A program made the position numbers and the translations under genes. From Damh-18 sp964390945 (GTDB taxonomy: Bacteria; Patescibacteriota; Minisyncoccia; Phycocordibacterales; UBA918), in the NCBI GenBank assembly GCA_964390945.1, contig CAYMIV010000019.1, forward strand, positions 1 through 15,617: a stretch of DNA of 15,617 nt, given 5' to 3'. Every line of letters starts with the position of its first letter. The stretch's first letter is position 1. The notes under the pieces were generated by a model. That model saw only the letters and a list, made by a program, of their open reading frames with translations. It was not told the DNA's origin and did no database searches. Below, in pieces: positions 6,762 to 14,104 of the stretch.

Positions 6762-6935
6762 ATGATGTTGAAAAAGATTGCGATTCGGGGCACTGGAAAA
6801 CGCCGACAAATGAAGACCGGGTACGACATGCTCGATGAGTTCGTTCCGGGCACACTTACGACACGGGAACCGAAACCGAGAACGCCCAAAAAGGCGATTT
6901 CGTGCGGAAAAAAGAGAACGCTGATGGATGCATAA
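6762..6935 (+). CDS. Small basic protein of 57 residues, unknown function
   Basis: This is the only convincing plus-strand gene. It begins MMLKKIAIRGTGKRRQMKTG and ends KKAISCGKKRTLMDA. It is rich in Lys and Arg, has one Cys and no membrane segment, and has a short acidic, hydrophobic centre (YDMLDEFVPG). AGGAG at 6754-6758 gives ideal spacing to the second ATG (6765), so initiation may be there (56 residues). It is a self-contained unit: -35/-10 promoter, Shine-Dalgarno, ORF, then a strong terminator 9 bases after the stop. I do not recognise a family. The basic character suggests nucleic-acid or ribosome binding, but this is only inference. It is divergent from the YvlD operon and convergent with secA. 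Confidence 0.65.
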   Translation: MMLKKIAIRGTGKRRQMKTGYDMLDEFVPGTLTTREPKPRTPKKAISCGKKRTLMDA

Positions 6936-6944
6936 TGCGCATAG

Positions 6945-6972
6945 GCCGGTCCTTAGGACCGGCTTTTTTCTT
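6945..6972 (+). terminator. Strong intrinsic terminator of the 57-residue gene
   Basis: GCCGGTCC and GGACCGGC make a perfect 8 bp GC-rich stem with a 3-base loop, followed directly by TTTTTTCTT on the plus strand. There is no U-run in the minus direction, so it acts for the small gene only. Confidence 0.9.
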
Positions 6973-7060
6973 GTCAGAGCCACAGTGAGAACTCTCTAAA
7001 CAAACCAGATGCGCAACAACACCTCCCGGTTGCTGAAAATACGCCGAGAGAATTCCCTGA

Positions 7061-7171
7061 CGCCTCCGGCGGGGATGGGACGGGGGATGTTTGTGCTTTA
7101 CTCGTTTGTCGCAGAATGCGACATGAAAGATGTATCGCCAGTGGGCGATTCCTCTGCGAGAAAAAACGCAG
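7061..7171. other. Cluster of four short hairpins downstream of secA
   Basis: Four perfect short stems lie in 110 bases: CGCC/GGCG (7061-7071), TGTCGCA/TGCGACA (7107-7123), ATCGCC/GGCGAT (7134-7149) and CTGCG/CGCAG (7154-7171). None is followed by a clear U-run, and no ORF explains them. They begin 11 bases past the secA stop on the minus strand. They may form a structured secA 3' end, an RNA, or a weak Rho-independent end. Confidence 0.45.
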
Positions 7172-7181
7172 GCGGACGTTT

Positions 7182-9704
7182 TTATTGTATTTTCCACTCT
7201 CCGCTTTCGATGAGCGGTTCCGCTTTCTTAAATTTTATTGTTTTTGTTTCTGTACCATTCGTTATGGTCACCATATCATTTCTACCGATTTTTTCTTCTT
7301 TTCGAACCGGTGCTCTCGCCTGTCCGCTCGCTCCGGCCGCATTCGAGCCGCCTGCAAGTTGGGCATGCGCTTGCGCCTTCCGTAACTGTTCCTCCTCCTT
7401 TTCGACAGCAGATGTCTGCACAATAGGTATGAGTTCCGCGATGCGGCGAAGCGCCGCCTCCTCCATTTCGCGAAATAGCCTGATTCCCTCCTTGCGATAT
7501 TCTATGAGCGGATCCTGCTGACCGTATGCTCTTAATGAAACGCTTGAGCGAGTGTGTTGCATCACCTCAAGGTGTTCGACCCAGAGAATATCATTGACCT
7601 GGAGCATGAGGCGGCGTGCGACTTCATACCACACATCTTCGCCCAATTCGCTCTTACGCGCCTCTATAGCAGTCGCAACTTCTGGTGCAAATGTTATAAC
7701 CTCCGCAAGCAGTGCCTCGACATCCTCCCGCGAACCTATGAGAAGCCGCCTTCTTCTCTCATAGATAATCTGGCGTTGCTGATTGAGCACATTATCGTAT
7801 GCGAGCACGTGCTTGCGTGCATCAAAGTGAAATCCTTCGATTTTTTTCTGCGCGGATTCGAGGGAGCGGGTTATCATGCCATTTTCTATCGGCTGGTCTT
7901 CGGGAATACCGAAGCGCCCCATCATATTTTTCACCATATCACTCGCAAAAACGCGCATGAGTGCATCTTCCATGGAGACAAAAAATTGTGTCTCCCCGAG
8001 GTCGCCCTGGCGACCCGAACGACCACGAAGTTGGTTATCAATGCGACGCGCTTCATGCCGTTCCGTACCGAGCACAAAGAGACCTCCGAGAGCCCGCACC
8101 TCATCCGCCTGCTCTTTGGTCGCATGAGTACCACCGAGTTTGATGTCAACACCACGACCTGCCATATTGGTTGCGAGTGTCACGGCACCCTTTTTGCCTG
8201 CATCTGCAATGATTTCTCCTTCCCGCTCATGATTCTTCGCATTGAGCATCTGGTGAGTCACTCCGGCTTTTTCAAGTTCGGCACTGATAAGTTCATTCTT
8301 TTCAATCGATGCCGTACCTATGAGCACGGGCTGTCCGGTTGCGTGTATCTCCTTCACCTTTCTGATAATTGCCTGTATCTTGCCACGCTCTGTCTGAAAA
8401 ATGAGGTCGTTTTGATCAATGCGCCGCACAGGGAGATGAGTTGGAACAGGAATGACATCGAGTTTATATACGGAATAAAACTCCTCCTGAGACGTGAGCG
8501 CCGTACCAGTCATTCCGGCGAGTTTCTCATACATACGAAAGTAATTTTGGTATGTAATGGAAGCATAGGTGCGCGACTCTTGCTGTATGGCAACTCCCTC
8601 TTTTGCTTCGATTGCCTGATGAAGTCCATCAGACCAGCGGCGCCCGGGTTGGAGGCGTCCGGTGAATTCGTCGACAATGACCACTTCATTATCCTTGACC
8701 ACGTACTCCTTGTCTCGGCTGTAGAGTGCCTTCGCCCGGACCGCTGTTTCGAGGTGGTGGACATACTTAATACCCCGATCGGTGTAAATGTTTCCGATAC
8801 CGAGTATTTCTTCAGCCCGCTCAATCCCCGCGTCGGTCAAGGTCGCACTTTTCAACTTCTCGTCAACACTATAGTGTTCTTCGGGCTTAAGTTGAAGTGC
8901 AATCTTTGCGAATACTTCATAAAGATTTTCTGAATCTTGCGCCGGTGCAGAAATAATGAGTGGCGTACGCGCTTCGTCGATAAGAATTGAGTCAACCTCA
9001 TCGATAATCGCGTAGGCGTGTTCGCGTTGACGGAGGTTCGCTACATCGAACTCAATATTGTCTCGGAGGTAATCGAATCCAAATTCGCTATTTGTGCCAT
9101 ATGTTATATCTGCCTCATACGCTTCCTTGCGCGAACAGGGACGAAGAAATTCATACACTATCTTGTACGCCCCGACCGCGTCCCGTTCCGCATCCTCTTT
9201 CTTATGCGTCGGATCGTAACGATACGAAGCATTTTGGTTAATGACGCCAACTGTAAGACCGAGCGCCGCATAGACCTGCCCCATCCACGCCGCATCTCGG
9301 CGTGCAAGATAATCATTGACCGTCACCACGTGCACGCCACGACCAGAAAGCGCATTGAGATACGCCGGCAGAGTTCCCACAAGCGTCTTTCCTTCGCCGG
9401 TTCGCATCTCAGTGATTTTGCCACGATGAAGGATTGCGCCGCCTATGAGTTGTTCATCATAGTGGCGCTGTCCGAGCGTGCGAACACTTGCTTCGCGCAC
9501 CGCAGCAAATGCTTGGGGCAGAATATCATCAAGTTTTTTTCCGCCCGAAAGCAACTCCTTAAAATGGGTCGTTTGCGCCAGGAGAAGTTCGTCAGAATGT
9601 TTCTGCATCGTGGACTCCTCGGCGTTCACCGCATCAATAATAGGTCTGATTTCCTTGAGTTCTTTCTCATAGGTTGGACCAAAAAATCTATCCAAAAATG
9701 ACAT
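7182..9704 (-). CDS. secA: Preprotein translocase ATPase SecA
   Basis: SecA is the motor that drives unfolded preproteins through SecYEG at the inner membrane. All motor motifs are present in 840 residues: Walker A MRTGEGKT (100-107), DYLARRDA (131-138), TYGTNSEFGFDYLRDN (201-216), DEVDS (235-239), NMAGRGVDIKLGG and LRGRSGRQGD. Two features depart from model SecA. Between GVINQNASYR and RKEAYEADITYG there is an insertion of roughly 30 residues, including EFLRPCSRK. The usual C-terminal Cys-rich SEC-C zinc motif is absent: after KIGRND the chain runs VTITNGTETKTIKFKKAEPL and ends GEWKIQ. Both fit my memory of parcubacterial SecA. No strong Shine-Dalgarno precedes the ATG; TATGCT boxes lie just upstream. 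It would serve the fibre and other exported proteins. Confidence 0.99.
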   Translation of the reverse strand: MSFLDRFFGPTYEKELKEIRPIIDAVNAEESTMQKHSDELLLAQTTHFKELLSGGKKLDDILPQAFAAVREASVRTLGQRHYDEQLIGGAILHRGKITEMRTGEGKTLVGTLPAYLNALSGRGVHVVTVNDYLARRDAAWMGQVYAALGLTVGVINQNASYRYDPTHKKEDAERDAVGAYKIVYEFLRPCSRKEAYEADITYGTNSEFGFDYLRDNIEFDVANLRQREHAYAIIDEVDSILIDEARTPLIISAPAQDSENLYEVFAKIALQLKPEEHYSVDEKLKSATLTDAGIERAEEILGIGNIYTDRGIKYVHHLETAVRAKALYSRDKEYVVKDNEVVIVDEFTGRLQPGRRWSDGLHQAIEAKEGVAIQQESRTYASITYQNYFRMYEKLAGMTGTALTSQEEFYSVYKLDVIPVPTHLPVRRIDQNDLIFQTERGKIQAIIRKVKEIHATGQPVLIGTASIEKNELISAELEKAGVTHQMLNAKNHEREGEIIADAGKKGAVTLATNMAGRGVDIKLGGTHATKEQADEVRALGGLFVLGTERHEARRIDNQLRGRSGRQGDLGETQFFVSMEDALMRVFASDMVKNMMGRFGIPEDQPIENGMITRSLESAQKKIEGFHFDARKHVLAYDNVLNQQRQIIYERRRRLLIGSREDVEALLAEVITFAPEVATAIEARKSELGEDVWYEVARRLMLQVNDILWVEHLEVMQHTRSSVSLRAYGQQDPLIEYRKEGIRLFREMEEAALRRIAELIPIVQTSAVEKEEEQLRKAQAHAQLAGGSNAAGASGQARAPVRKEEKIGRNDMVTITNGTETKTIKFKKAEPLIESGEWKIQ

Positions 9705-10020
9705 AATAGAGGCCTAGCATAGCATAAAAAAACGTACTACAGAATGTATTTTCAGGGCATTCTCTACTGTTAATGTTTTGTATTTTCAAAGTCACTGTTT
9801 TTGCTAACAAAAAATTTTTACAGGCAATCATCGGGTATGCATCGACTGTTCTTTGCATCTTCAAAAGTTTCAGAGGCAAGGCGACGAACCGAGAGGGCCA
9901 GAGACGTACGAGACATACGGCAATGACTATTGAGGTGGAGTCAACGCAGTATCTGGAAATTTTGGAATGCAAAAGGCACTCCGTGGGGAGTGCCTTTTAC
10001 TCTTCGTGCGGCAAGTGAGA
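9705..10020. other. Intergenic region upstream of secA
   Basis: Apart from the terminator at 9971-9998, I see nothing definite. A minus-strand frame (9688-9972) and a plus-strand frame (9773-10018) exist, but the first overlaps the secA start and the second reads through the terminator stem. The secA leader and promoter should be here. Confidence 0.4.
9971..9998 (-). terminator. Intrinsic terminator after the 31-residue Lys/Ala protein (bidirectional shape)
   Basis: AAAAGGCACTCC and GGAGTGCCTTTT form a perfect 12 bp stem with a 4-base loop. It lies 22 bases after the stop of the small gene. T runs flank it in both directions, so it could also stop plus-strand transcripts. Confidence 0.85.
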
Positions 10021-10116
10021 TTACTTGCGCTTTGCTGCCTTGCGCTTTGCGGTCTTCTTTGCTGCCTTCTTTTTTGCAGGAGCCTTCTTAGCCGCCTTCT
10101 TCTTTTTTACTGGCAT
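10021..10116 (-). CDS. 31-residue Lys/Ala-rich histone-H1-like basic protein
   Basis: The ORF encodes MPVKKKKAAKKAPAKKK and then AAKKTAKRKAAKRK. Fifteen of 31 residues are Lys, two are Arg and nine are Ala; there are no acidic or aromatic residues. The AAKK/AKR spacing resembles histone H1 tails and bacterial H1-like proteins (Hc1, AlgP-type tails), which bind DNA through charge. A strong terminator follows 22 bases after the stop, which supports a real transcription unit. No good Shine-Dalgarno is seen; TTGATA lies 30 bases upstream of the ATG but its -10 would be too close. Likely role is nucleoid or RNA binding, by composition only. It is not a truncated tail of a larger gene: the upstream DNA is AT-rich and non-coding. 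Confidence 0.75.
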   Translation of the reverse strand: MPVKKKKAAKKAPAKKKAAKKTAKRKAAKRK

Positions 10117-10249
10117 GACTATTTTGTGGTGATTACTCTTTATCAACTCGACCGCATTGTTTCCACCAAAAGAGCATATCGTGAAAACTTTTGCTTGTTT
10201 ATATTATCGTTGATAAAAAAAATTCTCACAATGAAAAAATAAAAAAATG

Positions 10250-10258
10250 TGTGGATAA
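10250..10258 (-). promoter_or_regulatory. Single DnaA-box-like nonamer in an AT-rich spacer
   Basis: TTATCCACA on the minus strand is an exact consensus nonamer between murB and the Lys/Ala gene. Long A and T runs surround it. Only one box is present, so an origin is not supported. Confidence 0.3.
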
Positions 10259-10319
10259 ACTTTTTTTGAAAATTTTATTTTTTTCGTCGTGCGTAGATTA
10301 AATTTTTTGCTCAAATTTT

Positions 10320-11432
10320 TTACGAAAGAAAACGCACTTCTTCTTCGATAGATATGCCGAACTCTGTCTCGATTGAATTTTTAATTTCAGCGACAAATGC
10401 TTGAACGTCGCGCGCGCGCGCACCGCCGCAGTTAATGATTGATAGCGTGTGGAGCGGCGAAATACCGACGGTGCCATTATATTTCTTCCCTCTGAAATCC
10501 GTCTTATTGTATGGCGTGCATTCCATGAGAAATGCTGTTGAGATTTTCACCGTGCCATCGGGCAACTCCCAATGCCATGGTGAAAATCTTTCATTTTTTT
10601 CCTGATGGCGACTTTCCACCCGTGCTGAAATGTGAGAATACTGCTCCTGGGTTACGACGGTGTTTTTGAAAAACGACCCTGCGGATTGAAATATCCCCTC
10701 GAGCATGCCGATATTTCTTCGTATGGTAAGAATCGCGCGGTGCATATCTCCTGGCGACGGATTTGTGATATTGTCTGCCGCGAGTTGCCGTACAATGTTT
10801 TGTGATGCGCTTCGATACGCCGTATGCGTTGCCCTCTCTCGAGACAACCGAAACACAACCTCCATGATGATGAGTTCTCTCCCCTCTTCGGTTTTAAAAA
10901 AACTGTCGCGGTATGCAAACGCGCATTCGTCACTTTGCATCAAAATTGTTTCATTCTTTCGCGAATCGTACGCAACAACCTGTGCAATGACGTCGCCGAC
11001 CGAAACACCGTAAGCGTTAATATTTTGAATCGGTGCCGACCCGACCGTTCCTGGAATACCCGAAAGGTTTTCAAGACCCCACAACCCTCTCTCGATGACA
11101 CTCTCGATGAGCGCACTCCAGGGCTCGCCCGCCTTCGCTCGAACAAGTACCGTGCCATCAGCCGACTCCTCAAAATCTATCCCTCGTATCGCAACGCGAA
11201 CGACGAGGCCCGCAATGCCCTGATCTGCAATAAGCACATTTGACCCGCCTCCGAGCAGGGTGATGGGGAGATTGTTGTTCCTCGCCCACAAGACCGCCTC
11301 ACGAAGTTTATCGAAAGACGACGCTTCATAAAAATATTCCGCAGGTCCCCCAATGCCGAGGGTGGTGAGTGGTCCCAAGGGGACGTACTGTCGCATTCCG
11401 GAAGGCATGCTGGTAAATAGCGTTTCAAACAT
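10320..11432 (-). CDS. murB: UDP-N-acetylenolpyruvoylglucosamine reductase
   Basis: MurB reduces UDP-GlcNAc-enolpyruvate to UDP-MurNAc with NADPH and FAD, the second committed step of peptidoglycan synthesis in the cytoplasm. The 370 residues show the FAD domain (TTLGIGGPAEYF at 23-34, LLGGGSNVLIAD at 59-70, GIPGTVGSAPIQNINAYG at 125-142). AYRDSFFK at 173-180 marks the type I, E. coli-like branch with Arg175. The catalytic Ser is in AGSFFKN (S253) and the catalytic Glu in EEEVRFL (E365). The motif usually written QNIGAYG has Asn for Gly at 138. No Shine-Dalgarno is visible; the start at 11432 is the family start. The long AT-rich spacer after it lacks a clear terminator. Confidence 0.97.
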   Translation of the reverse strand: MFETLFTSMPSGMRQYVPLGPLTTLGIGGPAEYFYEASSFDKLREAVLWARNNNLPITLLGGGSNVLIADQGIAGLVVRVAIRGIDFEESADGTVLVRAKAGEPWSALIESVIERGLWGLENLSGIPGTVGSAPIQNINAYGVSVGDVIAQVVAYDSRKNETILMQSDECAFAYRDSFFKTEEGRELIIMEVVFRLSRERATHTAYRSASQNIVRQLAADNITNPSPGDMHRAILTIRRNIGMLEGIFQSAGSFFKNTVVTQEQYSHISARVESRHQEKNERFSPWHWELPDGTVKISTAFLMECTPYNKTDFRGKKYNGTVGISPLHTLSIINCGGARARDVQAFVAEIKNSIETEFGISIEEEVRFLS

Positions 11433-11547
11433 AAAAACGGCTCGCTTCCCGAAATGGCCAGTAGGTGCAAATCTCCAAATTAATTGAAAGTCTAATATTG
11501 TGAGCGCCGCTACTAGCCATGTCGACCAACGAACCGTTGTTTATTCA

Positions 11548-11553
11548 GTATAC
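11548..11553 (-). promoter_or_regulatory. Possible -10 box for murB
   Basis: TATACT on the minus strand is the best -10 match upstream of murB, but no good -35 lies 16-18 bases before it. It would give a leader of about 110 bases that contains a CAACG/CGTTG stem. Confidence 0.3.
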
Positions 11554-11587
11554 ACCGAAATCGCCGAGCGCACGTTCATAACTGTGC

Positions 11588-11616
11588 TTGCGTGGAGATG
11601 GCAATCTACATATACT
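11588..11616 (+). promoter_or_regulatory. Plus-strand promoter candidate in the murB upstream region
   Basis: TTGCGT (11588-11593) and TATACT (11611-11616) are separated by exactly 17 bases. No annotated plus-strand gene follows. The -10 overlaps an inverted repeat CATATA-CTT-TATATG, which could be an operator. Confidence 0.4.
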
Positions 11617-11620
11617 TTAT

Positions 11621-11690
11621 ATGAGTGCCACAGTGTGGTCACCAATGAAAGTCTAACGAAAAAGTCCCTGGGGTGGGGACCTTTTCGTAT
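11621..11690 (+). ncRNA. Candidate small RNA (or 11-codon leaderless mini-ORF)
   Basis: Between a plus-strand promoter candidate and the hairpin at 11656-11688 lies a stretch of about 70 bases. The hairpin has TTTTCGT on this strand too, so a short transcript could end there. It opens with an ATG reading MSATVWSPMKV then stop, which may be chance. Weak: the hairpin is also explained as the terminator of the minus-strand ligase gene. Confidence 0.25.
11656..11688 (-). terminator. Intrinsic terminator of the O-antigen-ligase-like gene
   Basis: On the minus strand ACGAAAAGGTCCC pairs with GGGACTTTTTCGT with one imperfect position and a 7-base loop. The stem ends in TTTTT. It lies about 36 bases past the stop at 11725. 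Confidence 0.7.
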
Positions 11691-11724
11691 CTGCGAATTA
11701 AGAGAATGACGATAACATCTACTA

Positions 11725-13950
11725 CTATTCCGTGACCTCGACCGCCTCGCCCGCAACCTCGACGCGGGGCGCGTTCGGATTCTTCTCCGCAAGAAGACTT
11801 GCAATGAACTGCTGCGCCTGTGCTTCGAACTCGGGAATGTCCTCTGCGGCTTTAGAAAGTACCTCGATTGCTCCCGCGGTGTCGCCCGACTCATTGAGCG
11901 TGAAGGCGAGATTTACTCGAAGTTGTTTATCAGACGGGTTTTTCTCAATACGATAATTGAAAATGTCCTTGAGCATATCATATTGCTTCGCCCGATACGC
12001 CGCCTGAATAACCATGTCATTCGTTTTGAATTGTATTTTGAGCGAGTCTGTATTGATGACTTCGTCTATAATTTCCGGCTTTCCCGCGTAGAGTGCCGCC
12101 GCGGCATAGAACACCGCCGCTTCGCCGTATGTGGTATCAAGTTCATATGCTTCTTTCATGAAAGAGAGACCTGTCTCGTAATCACCTTTCTGGAGGTACG
12201 CAAGACCTTGCTCGAAGATGATTTGCTGTTTATTCGGTGAAAGTTGCCGTGCAATAGCCAGTTGTTCAATTGCCTTTTCTGTATCGCCAATCATGCGATA
12301 GAACGAACTGATGAAGACGTGGACGCGGGCGTCACCCGGCTTTTCTTCGATTTGTTTCAGAAGTTCTTCTTCAACCCGTGCTTTAAACTTCTGTCTCAAT
12401 TCTTCATTGACTTCGGGCGACTGCTCCAAGGACTGCTGTTGGCGCGTCATCTGTTCCCGAACCTCCTGATTCGCAAAGGAGCCGCGCGAAAGCGCCGACT
12501 CGAATTCAGCAATGGCGGCCTCCGGTGACTTTGACGAAAAAGCATCAATGATATCCTGCGCTGCCAAAATTCCCGGAACGTTAATCAGGTAAACCGCCAC
12601 CAGGCACGCGATGCCGACAACCGGTGCCGCGACCTGCTCAATAACCCTGGTATCAAATCGTTTGTTTTTGAGAGCGGCAAATTCAGTCCCGACGCGCGAG
12701 TGAATATAGGCGAGCATGGTCCCATAAAAGATGTAACTCACGATATTGTCGAACACAAAGAAATTGTGCACAAGGTAGCCGCCCAAGAGACCGATGAGTA
12801 CGCCCCGCTCAACGACACTGAATGCTTTATCTTCTCTTGTAATGAGTGGGCGAAGGAAAAGATAATAGAGGGCGGAGAAATAAATTGAGAAGTATGCTAC
12901 AAATCCGAGAATGCCACCGGTAATGAGCCAGTCGAAGAAAATGTTGTGCACGCGGTCATACCATGCCTCTGCAAAATAAATTGACGGATCATACCATTCG
13001 TTAAAGACATAATTAAAATTGCTCTGCCCCCAGCCGAGCAGGGGTCGCTCCTTGAATCCCTCAACCGCCATGTTCCACACCTTGAAACGTACATTTCCTT
13101 CGCTTAGGGTAATGTTTGCAAGTCGTCCCAAATATGGATTGTTCTGGATAAATGACGATTCTCGAAATGTGATAAAAAGACCAGCGAGAACGACAAGACT
13201 AATGAGTCCGCCCGCGGCAAATTTTCGCGCTTGCGGGTAGCCGGCGTTGAAAAGTGCAATGTATGTGGTCGCCGCAAAAAGTCCGCCGAAGAGGCCAAGA
13301 ATGGTGCCGCGAGTTGCTGTCTGAACGAGGAGGATGGTGAAGAGAAGAAAGAGTCCCCCGTAAAGATACTTGAACCCCGCTGATTTTGTCCTAAAGAACA
13401 TGAGGAGCGCAATGAAGGCGTGGAAGAGCGTGTAAATTGCCATGTATGCGGAGTTGCCCAAGGTGCCATCAAGTCTCCACCCGCCCTGATTGATGGTGAT
13501 ATTTCCGGAAAGTTGGGCGAACGCATAGAGTGAAAGAATAACACCGGCAACAAGGGTCGTATTAAACCACCGATCCCAGAGCTTATCCGTCGTGAGCACG
13601 CTCCCCGCAACTATGAAATACATGAAGGTGTGGAGGAGTGTCATATATCCGTCCATGCGTTCAAAGTTGCTCCAAAAACTTGCCAAAGGGCTCGGCCCGA
13701 GAGAATCGGATACCGCCATAATTCCGAGAAGAGCAACAAAACCCGAGAGAATCCATGAAAAACGAGGACGATATGCAGGTTCGTAGAGCGCAAGTATTAT
13801 CCATCCCGCAAAGATAATTTCGGTAATAATACGAAAGGTGAAATTCTTTCCGGTGATAAAGGGAAAGAACATGGAGTTTGAAATAATGAGTACGATGAAG
13901 GGTATCGCGAAGACACCAAGGTATACTAACCCTTTTGCAAAGTCTTTCAT
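11725..13950 (-). CDS. O-antigen ligase-like (Wzy_C/WaaL) membrane protein with C-terminal TPR domain
   Basis: The 741 residues begin with a polytopic part (about 1-460) of roughly 12 hydrophobic helices. Family marks are GTLGNSAYMA (162-171), the conserved Arg in TATRGTILGL (211-220), and the large outer loop with GWGQSNF followed by DRVHNIFFDWLITGG (332-346), whose His is the conserved catalytic-region residue. From about 470 the chain is soluble and helical: a charged Gln/Glu segment (495-535), then TPR-like units such as DTEKAIEQLAIARQLSP, GDYETGLSFMKEAYELD and GDTAGAIEVLSKAAE. Known relatives join a polyprenyl-linked glycan to lipid or protein on the outer membrane face. Substrate here is unknown; S-layer or surface glycoprotein is a guess. 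The gene stands alone, with 154 bases before it and its own terminator. Confidence 0.9.
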   Translation of the reverse strand: MKDFAKGLVYLGVFAIPFIVLIISNSMFFPFITGKNFTFRIITEIIFAGWIILALYEPAYRPRFSWILSGFVALLGIMAVSDSLGPSPLASFWSNFERMDGYMTLLHTFMYFIVAGSVLTTDKLWDRWFNTTLVAGVILSLYAFAQLSGNITINQGGWRLDGTLGNSAYMAIYTLFHAFIALLMFFRTKSAGFKYLYGGLFLLFTILLVQTATRGTILGLFGGLFAATTYIALFNAGYPQARKFAAGGLISLVVLAGLFITFRESSFIQNNPYLGRLANITLSEGNVRFKVWNMAVEGFKERPLLGWGQSNFNYVFNEWYDPSIYFAEAWYDRVHNIFFDWLITGGILGFVAYFSIYFSALYYLFLRPLITREDKAFSVVERGVLIGLLGGYLVHNFFVFDNIVSYIFYGTMLAYIHSRVGTEFAALKNKRFDTRVIEQVAAPVVGIACLVAVYLINVPGILAAQDIIDAFSSKSPEAAIAEFESALSRGSFANQEVREQMTRQQQSLEQSPEVNEELRQKFKARVEEELLKQIEEKPGDARVHVFISSFYRMIGDTEKAIEQLAIARQLSPNKQQIIFEQGLAYLQKGDYETGLSFMKEAYELDTTYGEAAVFYAAAALYAGKPEIIDEVINTDSLKIQFKTNDMVIQAAYRAKQYDMLKDIFNYRIEKNPSDKQLRVNLAFTLNESGDTAGAIEVLSKAAEDIPEFEAQAQQFIASLLAEKNPNAPRVEVAGEAVEVTE

Positions 13951-14067
13951 CCCGTTAGAAGTTATTGGATTCTCTAATAAATTTCATACTGACCAACTGT
14001 GTGCTTTCGTGCTTTGTGGTATTTCCCTCCCTCTCAAAACTTCTACTGGGACCACGCACAATTGCCG

Positions 14068-14099
14068 AAAACTATATCACACAGCGCGGAGACTGTGAT
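14068..14099 (-). terminator. Weak terminator candidate after the sulfurylase/kinase gene
   Basis: On the minus strand ATCACA pairs with TGTGAT over a GC-rich 12-base interval, and ATAGTTTTC follows. The stem is short and can re-pair (CACAG/CTGTG), so support is limited. Confidence 0.3.
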
Positions 14100-14104
14100 T
14101 ACTT

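Noticed and set aside
7554..8933. 459-codon plus-strand ORF
   Set aside because: It is fully antisense to the conserved SecA reading frame; no recognisable domain or ribosome binding site. The open frame follows from codon bias of secA.
9688..9972. 94-codon minus-strand ORF between the Lys/Ala gene and secA
   Set aside because: It begins inside the terminator stem, overlaps the secA start and looks like no family.
9773..10018. 81-codon plus-strand ORF
   Set aside because: It reads through the perfect 12 bp terminator stem and has no ribosome binding site.
10117..10319. Replication origin
   Set aside because: AT-rich with one exact DnaA box, as at 1709-1717, but a single box without a cluster and with no dnaA, dnaN or rpmH nearby is not enough.
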